Source: Lachnospiraceae bacterium (GTDB lineage Bacteria; Bacillota; Clostridia; Lachnospirales; Lachnospiraceae). Taken from it: a DNA stretch of 64,000 nucleotides. A program made the translations under genes and the position numbers. How positions within the stretch are numbered: position 1 is the first letter of the stretch; every line of letters begins with the position of its first letter. The stretch lies in NCBI GenBank assembly GCA_022794265.1, contig JAAWEK010000003.1:372001-436000 (forward strand), in the 5' to 3' direction. This document shows positions 28,557 to 36,693 of the stretch, piece after piece. Under the pieces are notes generated by a model. It was given only the letters and a program-made list of their open reading frames with translations, made no database searches and was not told where the DNA came from.

Positions 28557-29621
28557 TTAAATGATTCCACGGAGACGCTTATCCATACTTACCACATCCT
28601 GTGCAAATATACTACACTGTTCTCCGGATATTTCTCCATGCCTGTACAAATCATACAATGCATCATCCATGGTCTGCATACCCAGTTTCCGGTTGGTCTG
28701 AATCATAGACTGAATCTGGTAGGTTTTACCTTCACGAATCAGATTTTTAATCGCCGGATTGGTAATCATGACCTCAAAAGCCGCCACCCGCCGCTTCTTA
28801 TCCGCAGTCGGAACCAGCTGCTGCGAGATCACGGCTTCCAGTACCATAGATAGCTGTACACGAATCTGCTGCTGCTGATGGGTCGGGAACACGTCGATAA
28901 TACGGTCAATAGTCGCTGCCGCTCCTATCGTATGTAATGTTGAAAATACCAGATGGCCGGTTTCTGCTGCCGTAACGGCAATGGAAATCGTCTCAAAGTC
29001 ACGCATCTCGCCTACCAGAATAACATCCGGATCCTCACGGAGAGCCGCTCTCAAAGCATTGTTATAAGACAATGTATCAATTCCCACTTCTCTCTGATTT
29101 ACCATAGCCATTTTATGGGAATGCATATACTCAATCGGATCTTCCAATGTAATAACATGGGAAGTTGTATTCTGATTTACCAAATCTATCATGGAGGCCA
29201 GAGTTGTGGACTTACCGGAACCCGTAGGACCTGTTACCAGCACCAGACCTCTTTTTCTCCTGTGCAGGTCCTGAACCGCCTTTGGAACACCCAGACTGTC
29301 CGGATTCGGTATCTTTGTTCCAACCACACGAAGGGCTGCTGCAACGGAGCCGCGCTGTTTGAAAATGTTAACACGGTATCTTCCCACCATCGGAATGGAA
29401 ATGGAAAAATCCACCTCTCCTTTTTCATCAAATATTTCCTTATGGCGTTTATCAAGAATACTCATAATAATCGGCTCCGCATCCTGGGGCATGAGTTTTG
29501 GAAAATCCATATCCAGCAACGCTCCGTTTACTCTCATCTTTGGTGGTACACCTACCGTAATATGTACATCGGATGCATTATTCTCCGCTGCTATTGTAAG
29601 TAATTCTTCTATAGTGATCAT
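28557..29621 (-). CDS. pilT: Type IV pilus retraction ATPase PilT
   Basis: PilT is the hexameric motor that depolymerises the pilus and powers twitching. The start at 29621 (MITIEELLTIAAENNASDVHI) is preferred over 29669 because GGAGG stands 10 bases upstream and the family starts there, giving 354 residues. An N-terminal PAS-like domain precedes Walker A GPTGSGKSTTLASM near residue 130. The Asp box, Walker B ILVGEMRDFET and His box HLVFSTLHTIGAAATIDRI follow. The PilT signature AIRNLIRE appears as AIKNLIREGKTYQIQSMI near residue 280. Presence of PilT indicates retractile pili. Confidence 0.96.
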   Translation of the reverse strand: MITIEELLTIAAENNASDVHITVGVPPKMRVNGALLDMDFPKLMPQDAEPIIMSILDKRHKEIFDEKGEVDFSISIPMVGRYRVNIFKQRGSVAAALRVVGTKIPNPDSLGVPKAVQDLHRRKRGLVLVTGPTGSGKSTTLASMIDLVNQNTTSHVITLEDPIEYMHSHKMAMVNQREVGIDTLSYNNALRAALREDPDVILVGEMRDFETISIAVTAAETGHLVFSTLHTIGAAATIDRIIDVFPTHQQQQIRVQLSMVLEAVISQQLVPTADKKRRVAAFEVMITNPAIKNLIREGKTYQIQSMIQTNRKLGMQTMDDALYDLYRHGEISGEQCSIFAQDVVSMDKRLRGII

Positions 29622-29680
29622 TTTAACATTTCCTCCGTTTCCGACACATCCACACATGTCCCTATACATTATATTCTTAA

Positions 29681-31393
29681 TTATTCTGATTCATACGCAA
29701 TTTTTAAAGCTTCTTTATAAGAAGTAATACCCTGCACGCAAAGCTTTGCCGCTCCCTTTGCAAGTGTACACATTCCTTCCGAAATTGCCTGTTCTTTCAG
29801 TTCATTGGCTCTGGCCCCCATGGAAATCTTCCCCCGCAGTTCCAAAGTTACCGGCATAATCTCATAGACACCGATTCGGCCCATATATCCTGTACCTCCG
29901 CAGGCATCGCAGCCAACAGGCTCGTAAATCGGCAAATCTTCCGGCGACGTAACTCCCAGTAACCGTTTCTCTTCATCAGAAGCATATACCAGACGCTTAC
30001 ATTCCGGACAAAGCCTTCGAACCAGACGCTGTGCTATAACGCCAACCAGCGCATCTCCAATCAGATAAGGCTCCAGTCCCATATCGATGAGACGGGTAAC
30101 CGTACTGGCTGTACCGTTGGTATGCAGTGTACTTACTACCAGATGTCCCGTAATAGCCGCTTTAACCGCAATGTCCGCTGTTTCGCCGTCTCGGATCTCA
30201 CCAATCATAATTATATCCGGGTCCTGACGCAGAATGGAACGAAGAGCGCTGGCAAATGTAAGTCCTGCTTTGGCATTTACATGTACCTGATTAATACCTT
30301 CCATATTCGCCTCAACCGGGTCCTCAACAGTGATAATGTTAACATCCATGGTATTCAGTTCGCTTAATGCGGTATACAGGGTAGTAGATTTACCGGAACC
30401 GGTAGGTCCGGTAACAAGAATAATACCGTGAGGATTTTTCAGAATCCGATCAAACTTATCCAGTTCTTCCGGTGAAAATCCAAGATTTTCTTTATCCTTT
30501 GTAAGACCTTCCTTGGAAGTCATACGCATAACAACTTTTTCTCCATTAATCGTCGGCAGTATGGATACACGGATATCATAATCCCGCCGGTCAACGGTAA
30601 TGGCAATACGTCCGTCCTGAGGTTTTCTTTTCTCAGAAATATCCATACCGCCAATAATCTTGATTCGGGCAACAATAGCTGCCAGCAAATCAATATCATA
30701 ATTCATAATATGTACCAGCGCACCATCAATCCGGAAGCGTACCCGGACTTCATATTCCAGGGCTTCTATATGAATATCACTGGCCCTGCGCCTCACTGCC
30801 TGTTCCAGAATACTACGTACAAGCTGGACAATCGGAGAATTATCAACCTCATCATTTTTGCCGGAACCTTCTTCCTCTGTAAGTCCTGCTTTCTCCCTGT
30901 CCTTCTCCCGCTCCTTCCTGTACTGTTCTGCCGCCTGCATGGCCTGCGTGGCGCCAAACACCTTATCAATGGCTGCGTTAATCTGTGATTTCGTACTTAA
31001 CACCGGGTCAATCTGAAGATTGGTAATAATAGAAATATCATCAATTGCAATAATGTCCATCGGATCCGCCATGGCAACTCTCAACACATTTGGGAGTAGC
31101 TGGTCATACCCAATAGGAATCAGACAATTTTTGCGCAAAAAGCTTTCATTTAACAATTTACCAATGTCTTCCGGAATCTTCATCTTTCTTAAATCCACAT
31201 ATTCAATTCCCAGCTGTTCCGTCAGAACATCAATCATGTCATTTTCTGAAATAAAACCCAAATCAACAATCGTCTCACCAAGTTTCGTTCCATTTTCTTT
31301 TTGGGAAGCCAGCGCCTGCTGCAATTGTTCTTCTGTAATCATGCCTTTCTGCATCAGACAGTCTCCCAATCTTATCTTATTATATCTGGCCAT
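29681..31393 (-). CDS. pilB: Type IV pilus extension ATPase PilB with c-di-GMP-type MshEN domain
   Basis: PilB polymerises pilin at the platform. The 570 residues start with an MshEN domain holding the paired motifs RLGDCLMQKGMI and KLGETIVDLGFI, the pattern that binds cyclic di-GMP in MshE-type ATPases. The ATPase core has Walker A GPTGSGKSTTLYTAL near residue 340, Walker B IIMIGEIRDGET and His box HLVVSTLHTNG. A tetracysteine zinc site (LCPEC and CDACGGTGY) lies near residues 465-505. AGAGGGATAGG precedes the ATG. First gene of the pilus locus; the 147-base gap before it contains only a weak hairpin of the upstream gene. Confidence 0.96.
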   Translation of the reverse strand: MARYNKIRLGDCLMQKGMITEEQLQQALASQKENGTKLGETIVDLGFISENDMIDVLTEQLGIEYVDLRKMKIPEDIGKLLNESFLRKNCLIPIGYDQLLPNVLRVAMADPMDIIAIDDISIITNLQIDPVLSTKSQINAAIDKVFGATQAMQAAEQYRKEREKDREKAGLTEEEGSGKNDEVDNSPIVQLVRSILEQAVRRRASDIHIEALEYEVRVRFRIDGALVHIMNYDIDLLAAIVARIKIIGGMDISEKRKPQDGRIAITVDRRDYDIRVSILPTINGEKVVMRMTSKEGLTKDKENLGFSPEELDKFDRILKNPHGIILVTGPTGSGKSTTLYTALSELNTMDVNIITVEDPVEANMEGINQVHVNAKAGLTFASALRSILRQDPDIIMIGEIRDGETADIAVKAAITGHLVVSTLHTNGTASTVTRLIDMGLEPYLIGDALVGVIAQRLVRRLCPECKRLVYASDEEKRLLGVTSPEDLPIYEPVGCDACGGTGYMGRIGVYEIMPVTLELRGKISMGARANELKEQAISEGMCTLAKGAAKLCVQGITSYKEALKIAYESE

Positions 31394-31540
31394 AACCTAT
31401 CCCTCTGTTCTATTAAAATTATTCTGTATATTAGTTTACCATAAAAAAACCATAAAATAAAGCATTTTTTAGTAAAACCCATATCTAACCACTGCAAAAT
31501 TCGTCAAAATGCATAAAAAGCCTATCATTTACAGGCAACC

Positions 31541-31966
31541 CTATATATCATAAGCTTTTTTAATCTCTTCGTATTCTTTATTAATTGCCTGCATGGCATG
31601 TACATCTCCATTCATGCTGTCTGGATGAAACAACTTCAGCAAATCGCGGTACCTCTTCTTCAGAGAAAGTTCATCATGAACTCCAAGAAAAAACATTTTT
31701 GCCGTCATCCGGACATCTGAACTGGAATCATTAATTTTATTATGTTTTTTCACTTCATTATAAAAGGCTTTTTCTTTATTAAACCGTTCTTTCTCTCCAG
31801 CCAGCTGCAACAGTTCATGTTCCAGTATTTTCCACTGCATGTCAAACAAACGGGAACGTCTTTCCAGTTCCTCTTCCCTGAGTTTCACCCTCCGTTCCCG
31901 CTGCTCCAGTTCCTGCATCCGCTGATTTAATTGTTCTTTTTCATATTCGTTAAATTTATGATCCAT
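31541..31966 (-). CDS. Small coiled-coil protein with C-terminal J-domain
   Basis: The 141 residues begin with a highly charged coiled coil (about residues 5-70, including repeated QELEQRERRVKLREEELERR). They end in a J-domain-like segment (about residues 85-138) with the HPD tripeptide in LLKLFHPDSMNGD and the helix IV region MQAINKEYEEIKKAY. J-domains stimulate the ATPase of DnaK, so a DnaK co-chaperone role with the coiled coil as client or dimerisation element is inferred. There is no zinc finger or DnaJ C-terminal domain. It precedes the pilus locus on the same strand and is followed by a weak hairpin with T-run (31515-31536). A link to pili is only positional. Confidence 0.75.
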   Translation of the reverse strand: MDHKFNEYEKEQLNQRMQELEQRERRVKLREEELERRSRLFDMQWKILEHELLQLAGEKERFNKEKAFYNEVKKHNKINDSSSDVRMTAKMFFLGVHDELSLKKRYRDLLKLFHPDSMNGDVHAMQAINKEYEEIKKAYDI

Positions 31967-31986
31967 TACAGGCTTTTACTCTCCGG

Positions 31987-33159
31987 TTAATCTGCATAAT
32001 TTTTATATAACAATTTCATAACAATCGGCGTAATCAGCGACGATGCAATAATCAGAATTATCACCGACGTGAAGAAGACGGACTGAATCATTCCAACAGC
32101 CAGACCTTTCTGTGAAACAATCAGCGCCACTTCGCCTCTGGTCATCATACCCACACCGATAATCAGGGCCTCTTTATTTTTAAATCCACAAAGCTTTGCC
32201 ATCAGGCCGCAGCCTATAATCTTGGATACCAGCGCCGTAACAATAAAGATAATCGTAAACACCAGCAGCGTATTGGAAATTCCGTCAATGTCCGTTTTCA
32301 AACCAATACTTGCAAAAAATATTGGTCCAAAAAACATATAGGAACTGACATCCATTTTTTCCGCAATATATTCCGAATCCTTAATACTGCACAAAATAAT
32401 CCCTGCTACGAATGCGCCGGTAATATCCGCAATTCCAAAATACTTTTCCGCAATAAACGCCAGTGAAAAACAAAGCGCCAGTCCGAATATCGGAATCCTT
32501 CTGCTGTGGGGATTTCTCTTATCCAGATAACGGAATACAAAATAAAAAAGAACGCCGACGATTCCGCTAAACAAAAAGAACAGCCCTGTATTTGCCACCA
32601 CTTCATACGGTTTGACACTGGAATTTTTAAATCCAATCACAAAAGTAAGCACAATAATTCCGATAATATCATCCACGATTGCCGCACTCAGAATGGTTGT
32701 CCCCACAATTCCTTTCAGTTTTCCCAGTTCCCGCAGAGTTTCCACAGTAATGCTGACTGACGTGGCGGTCATAATGACGCCGATAAACAACGCCTCATAA
32801 AACTCATCGGTTCCCACGGCATGAAGCCCATAATAACCGCTGTATGCCAGAAATCCTCCCAGAAGCGGGATAAAAACCCCTGCGCAGGCAATTATCACCG
32901 CTTTCGGCCCTGTTTTGACCAAATCTCTCAGATTCGTTCCCAGACCAGCTTCAAACATAAGCAATATCACGCCTATTTCTGCCATCTGGGAAATAAAATC
33001 CGTCTGACTCACCAGCCCCAGTATACTGGGCCCGATGACAAGACCGGCAACAATTTCCCCGGCAACCATAGGCGTATTGATTTTCCGGGCCAGCAGGCCA
33101 AAAACTTTTGCTACGATTATTATAATTGCCAAATCCTTAAATATATCATATGTTTCCAT
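31987..33159 (-). CDS. CPA2-family cation:proton antiporter
   Basis: The start at 33159 (METYDIFKDLAIIII) has GGAG 8 bases upstream and is preferred to 33189. The 390 residues are almost all hydrophobic helices, about 12-13. The GEIVAGLVIGPSILGLV motif near residue 35 and the twin aspartates of the ion site in SAAIVDDIIGIIVL near residue 155 place it in the CPA2 group (KefB/NapA-like). No C-terminal RCK/TrkA-N domain is attached, so it is the short form. It probably exchanges Na+ or K+ for H+ across the membrane; the ion cannot be read from the sequence. Confidence 0.88.
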   Translation of the reverse strand: METYDIFKDLAIIIIVAKVFGLLARKINTPMVAGEIVAGLVIGPSILGLVSQTDFISQMAEIGVILLMFEAGLGTNLRDLVKTGPKAVIIACAGVFIPLLGGFLAYSGYYGLHAVGTDEFYEALFIGVIMTATSVSITVETLRELGKLKGIVGTTILSAAIVDDIIGIIVLTFVIGFKNSSVKPYEVVANTGLFFLFSGIVGVLFYFVFRYLDKRNPHSRRIPIFGLALCFSLAFIAEKYFGIADITGAFVAGIILCSIKDSEYIAEKMDVSSYMFFGPIFFASIGLKTDIDGISNTLLVFTIIFIVTALVSKIIGCGLMAKLCGFKNKEALIIGVGMMTRGEVALIVSQKGLAVGMIQSVFFTSVIILIIASSLITPIVMKLLYKNYAD

Positions 33160-33232
33160 TCCAAAAACTCCTTCGTGCTCTCTATTCAAACATCAATTCT
33201 AAGCATCCGAAGGCATTTTGTCAACATATTTT

Positions 33233-33847
33233 CTACCATTTCTCATAAAGTTTGGAAAGTGCCTTCTTCTCAATCCTGCTGACATAACTTCTGGAAATCC
33301 CCATCTGATTTGCCACTTCCCTCTGGGTAATCTCTTTTTCCCCGAACAGTCCGTAACGTTTACAGATAATTTCCCGTTCCCGCTCTGTCAGTTCCTGATT
33401 GACCAGTTCCAGAACCCTGGCAATATCCCCTGCCAGTTCGCACTGATTTTCAATGGTTTTCTCATCGCTGATAATCACGTCATACAGACTGATTTCATTT
33501 CCGTCCCGGTCGGTGCCTATAGGTTCATACAGGGATACTTCCCTGGATTTTTTCTTTTCCGCCCGGAGCATCATTAACAACTCGTTATCAATACACTTGG
33601 CAGCATACGTAGACAGTTTTCCTTTGGATTCATCAAAACTGATTACCGCTTTTATAAGACCTATGGTCCCGATGGATATCAGATCCTCCATATCCCTTTC
33701 AGGCGTGGCATACTTTTTAACAATATGCGCCACAAGCCTAAGGTTTCTTTCCACTAACACATCTTTTGCTCCTTGGTCGCCATCTTTAAAGCGTCTCAAA
33801 TAATAGCTTTCCTCGTCACGATCCAACGGTTCCATAAATGTTTTCAA
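33233..33847 (-). CDS. sigK: Sporulation-type sigma factor SigK/SigE family
   Basis: RNA polymerase sigma-70 family factor, 204 residues from the TTG at 33847 (KTFMEPLDRDEE), with GAGGTG 5 bases upstream. A GTG three codons earlier at 33856 is less well placed. Region 2 has RNLRLVAHIVKKY and DLISIGTIGLIKAVISFD; region 4 has the helix-turn-helix EITQREVANQMGISRSYVSRIEKKAL. The layout matches SigK of Clostridia, the late mother-cell factor, without the inhibitory N-terminal pro-sequence seen in Bacillus. It is also close to SigE. Together with the SpoIID protein at 59-61 kb it suggests spore formation or its evolutionary remnant. Confidence 0.88.
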   Translation of the reverse strand: MKTFMEPLDRDEESYYLRRFKDGDQGAKDVLVERNLRLVAHIVKKYATPERDMEDLISIGTIGLIKAVISFDESKGKLSTYAAKCIDNELLMMLRAEKKKSREVSLYEPIGTDRDGNEISLYDVIISDEKTIENQCELAGDIARVLELVNQELTEREREIICKRYGLFGEKEITQREVANQMGISRSYVSRIEKKALSKLYEKW

Positions 33848-33910
33848 AGAAAGCACCTCAAAGCATTTTAATATATCTTATGACGAATGCCTCATTATAG
33901 TGCATTTCCA

Positions 33911-35194
33911 CTACTTATTTTCCTCTGCCCTCCGAATAATATCATATTTATTAAGAGTTGTTCCTACGTTGATATACAGACTTTGTTTCGGATGGGGAGC
34001 GCTTTCCATAGATTCTCCCGCCTCATTATAAATAGCCCGTACGGTCACTTTCTGATTTTCACCGTTCCGTTTCATAATTTCCACGGTTTCTCCTACAGAA
34101 AATTTATTTCTCTGCTCCAGATGATAACAACCGCCCATCAGCGCTTCCTTCTCTCCAACATAGGACTCACCCACCGTACCCAGATACGTATACTCTTTCA
34201 TATAGGTATTACTGTCATAAATCTGGGTATTTTCATCTGGTTTTCCAAAGAAAAATCCGGTGGTATACTGTCTGTACGTACATTTCGATATTTCTTCCTT
34301 ATAGTATGGAATTCTGGATTTATAATAGTTCTCATCTTTTTTATAATCGTCGATGGCCATCCGGTAAGTCCTTGCAACCGTTGCCACATATAATGCAGTT
34401 TTCATCCTGCCTTCGATTTTCAGGCTGTCTATGCCGGATTCCACAAGTTCTGGTATATGTTCAATCATACACAAGTCTTTGGAATTAAAAATATAAGTTC
34501 CCCGCTCATTTTCATAAACCGGCATATATTCTCCAGGTCTGGATTCTTCTACTACAGAATATTTCCACCTGCAGGGATGGGTGCATGCTCCCTGATTGGC
34601 ATCCCGGCCTGCCATGAAACTGCTTAGAAGACATCTTCCGGAATAGGAAATACACATTGCTCCATGAATAAAGGTTTCAATCTCCAGATTCTCAGGAATA
34701 TGCTTCCGGATTTCCTTAATCTCTTCCAAAGACAATTCTCTTGCTGTAACCACCCGTTTTGCTCCCAGTCCATACCAGAAATTAAAGGTACCGTAATTCG
34801 TATTATTTGCCTGGGTACTGATATGAATTTCCATATCCGGCAATATTTCTTTTGCAATAGTAAAGATTGCAGGATCTGAAATAATCAGTGCATCCGGACG
34901 TACCTGTTTTAATTCTTGGAAGTATTCCCTTACGCCCGGCAAATCCATGTTATGAGCCAGTATATTTGCCGTCACATACACCTTTACATTATGTTCATGG
35001 GCAAATTTCACTCCTTCTGTCATCTCTTCCAGCGAAAAATTCTTTGCTTTCGCCCGGAGTCCGAAGGCTTCCCCGCCGATATATACGGCATCCGCACCAT
35101 AAATCACCGCAATCTTTAATACTTCCAGACTGCTGGCCGGAATCAGGAGTTCAGGATGTCTCCGTTTTTTATTATCTGTTTCAAAATCACTCAT
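33911..35194 (-). CDS. trhP: U32 family protein, tRNA hydroxylation protein TrhP-like
   Basis: U32 peptidase-family proteins such as TrhP/YrrO act in prephenate-dependent 5-hydroxylation of U34 in tRNA. The 427 residues match YrrO length. The N-terminal TIM-barrel-like part has LLIPASSLEVLKIAVIYGADAVYIGGEAFGLRA (start region). The conserved Cys/Arg block is SGRCLLSSFMAGRDANQGAC followed by THPCRW near residues 190-215, where cysteines may bind an Fe-S cluster. The C-terminal domain is beta-rich. It lies 38 bases downstream of trmR, the methyltransferase that acts on the product of this step. This matches the yrrM-yrrN-yrrO order of Bacillus with yrrN missing. Confidence 0.85.
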   Translation of the reverse strand: MSDFETDNKKRRHPELLIPASSLEVLKIAVIYGADAVYIGGEAFGLRAKAKNFSLEEMTEGVKFAHEHNVKVYVTANILAHNMDLPGVREYFQELKQVRPDALIISDPAIFTIAKEILPDMEIHISTQANNTNYGTFNFWYGLGAKRVVTARELSLEEIKEIRKHIPENLEIETFIHGAMCISYSGRCLLSSFMAGRDANQGACTHPCRWKYSVVEESRPGEYMPVYENERGTYIFNSKDLCMIEHIPELVESGIDSLKIEGRMKTALYVATVARTYRMAIDDYKKDENYYKSRIPYYKEEISKCTYRQYTTGFFFGKPDENTQIYDSNTYMKEYTYLGTVGESYVGEKEALMGGCYHLEQRNKFSVGETVEIMKRNGENQKVTVRAIYNEAGESMESAPHPKQSLYINVGTTLNKYDIIRRAEENK

Positions 35195-35232
35195 TTAAAA
35201 ACCCGTCCTTTCAAAGATTTGCTGAAATCCTG

Positions 35233-35874
35233 TCACTTCCTTATACTCAGAGCCACTCCGTCACCAATGGGTATAATACTGGTTTCCAGTTCATCCATAT
35301 GTGTTACCCTGTATAAATACTCCCGCATTCTGGAATGTATTGTCCGGTTTCTGCGGTCTATCACGTATCTGGATTCAATCAGTTCTCCGTCCTGAAGTAC
35401 ATTATCCGCAATCAGTACGCCACCGCCTGGCAACAGTCTTAAAAGTTCCTCCAGATAATTCAGATACTGTGCCTTTGCAGCATCCATAAAAACAAAGTCA
35501 AAAGGTTCATCCAACTGTTTTAATACCTCCAAAGCATCTCCTTCTATCAGATGAATTCTGGTCCCAAAGCCTGATTTTTCAATATTTTCCCTGGCTATGG
35601 GTATCCGTTTTTCGTAATTTTCTATGGTTGTGATGGTACAGTTTTCCGGCATACATTTTGCCATTAAAATTGCCGAATATCCGATAGCGGTTCCGAGCTC
35701 CAGTATTTTCTCCGGGGATTTCATCTGAATCATCACCCTTAAAAAGCTCTCCATTTCCTTACGGATAATCGGCACATCAGTTTTATGTGCATATGCTTCA
35801 ATTCCATCGCAGAATTCTCCATTTCCCTGTGTCAGGGAATGAAGATATGACACAATTCGTTCGTTAACAATCAT
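35233..35874 (-). CDS. trmR: tRNA 5-hydroxyuridine O-methyltransferase TrmR-like (class I SAM)
   Basis: TrmR (YrrM) methylates 5-hydroxyuridine at tRNA position 34 to 5-methoxyuridine. The 213 residues form a catechol-O-methyltransferase-type fold. The SAM motif is LELGTAIGYSAILMAKCM near residue 58, and the metal-binding segment is FDFVFMDAAKAQYLNYLE near residue 128, followed by LIADNVLQDGEL. The start is ATG at 35874, 3 bases after the stop of the MltG-like gene. The adjoining U32 gene supports the tRNA role over a small-molecule methyltransferase. Confidence 0.85.
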   Translation of the reverse strand: MIVNERIVSYLHSLTQGNGEFCDGIEAYAHKTDVPIIRKEMESFLRVMIQMKSPEKILELGTAIGYSAILMAKCMPENCTITTIENYEKRIPIARENIEKSGFGTRIHLIEGDALEVLKQLDEPFDFVFMDAAKAQYLNYLEELLRLLPGGGVLIADNVLQDGELIESRYVIDRRNRTIHSRMREYLYRVTHMDELETSIIPIGDGVALSIRK

Positions 35875-35877
35875 TTT

Positions 35878-36258
35878 CTATTTTTCCCCCTCTGCCGTTG
35901 TGGGCTCTTCCGACAGGATTTCAATAATGGATTCCGCTGACAGCGAATTACTTACCGTATATTCATACGGTTTGAATTTTGCTTCATACAGCAGCGACTG
36001 TGCATAAAACACCCATTTGTCCTCTGCCAGACCAGCCTCCACCGCCTTAACGGCAACGTCCATGTTACTGTCGCCTTCCTCAATAGTAATCACCCGTTCC
36101 TCGCCGGGGGCTTCTGCCATTCCCTTTTCAGAGAACACTTTTTCTCCAAATTGAAATCCTTTCACCCCCAGAACACATAATATTACAATCAGCACCAGCC
36201 AGACTGCTGCCTTAATGGTTATCCCCAGTGTTTTTTCCGAAGTTTTTCTAAGGTTCAT
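35878..36258 (-). CDS. Truncated MltG-like (YceG) membrane protein lacking the catalytic domain
   Basis: The ATG at 36258 with GGAAGG upstream is preferred to the GTG at 36285, giving 126 residues. One membrane helix (about residues 13-33, AVWLVLIVILCVLGVKGF) is followed by a small domain resembling the LysM-like part of MltG: RVITIEEGDSNMDVAVKAVE, then KPYEYTVSNSLSAESIIEIL. The transglycosylase domain of MltG, about 220 residues with its catalytic Glu, is absent. The next gene begins 3 bases after the stop, so no remnant of it remains. It occupies the position of mltG (yrrL) directly before trmR as in Bacillus. Either a real reduced protein or a degraded gene kept for its start. Confidence 0.75.
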   Translation of the reverse strand: MNLRKTSEKTLGITIKAAVWLVLIVILCVLGVKGFQFGEKVFSEKGMAEAPGEERVITIEEGDSNMDVAVKAVEAGLAEDKWVFYAQSLLYEAKFKPYEYTVSNSLSAESIIEILSEEPTTAEGEK

Positions 36259-36304
36259 ATCGCTCACACCTTCCTGTTTTATCACACTATCGGCGAATCC
36301 TAGT

Positions 36305-36649
36305 CTACATAAAGCTGATATCTACATCTATATCCTTATTTACGATTTTATTCACCTGCTGCAACATTCTGCACAGTACGATTTCCGAGTCCAGATATTC
36401 TTTTACAACGGAATTCTTAAGAACATCAGAAAATTCACGCATCAGGTTTGTTCTTACTTCCGAAGGATTTCCACACTCCATGCTGTGCATTTCAAAATTT
36501 CTCTTCCGGAATTCATCTGCCCGGTTTTTCAGTTCCGGCTGCTGAAGCATGACTTCTTTCGCTGCCAGATACCGCTTATATACATCTCCGTTTATAATCA
36601 GTTCTGCCAGTTCCCTGGCCTTATTTTCTATATCTGTCATATTTGCCAT
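36305..36649 (-). CDS. ylbF: YlbF/YmcA family protein
   Basis: YlbF-family proteins in Bacillus form the Y-complex with YmcA and YaaT, which adjusts RNase Y activity and influences competence and sporulation. The frame is open to 36751, but MANMTDIENKARELAELI at 36649 is a better start, just after GGTGG; 114 residues result. The protein is all alpha-helical with the family pattern LAELIINGDVYKRYLAAKEVM, a PELKNRADEFR helix and a final coil. It lies 44 bases downstream of RNase J, consistent with a link to RNA decay. Confidence 0.75.
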   Translation of the reverse strand: MANMTDIENKARELAELIINGDVYKRYLAAKEVMLQQPELKNRADEFRKRNFEMHSMECGNPSEVRTNLMREFSDVLKNSVVKEYLDSEIVLCRMLQQVNKIVNKDIDVDISFM

Positions 36650-36693
36650 AAAACCACCATACACTTTCCAAGATTCCGCTGTCCGGTTCCGAC

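Noticed and set aside
11567-31393. Type II secretion system instead of type IV pilus
   Set aside because: A PilT retraction ATPase, PilM/N/O proteins and the absence of any secretin favour type IV pili.
33233-33847. Housekeeping sigma factor (RpoD)
   Set aside because: The protein is about 204 residues, lacks region 1 and matches the SigK/SigE pattern.
35878-36258. MltG frameshift pseudogene
   Set aside because: No remnant of the catalytic domain was found in any frame downstream; trmR starts 3 bases later. It is reported as a truncated protein instead.
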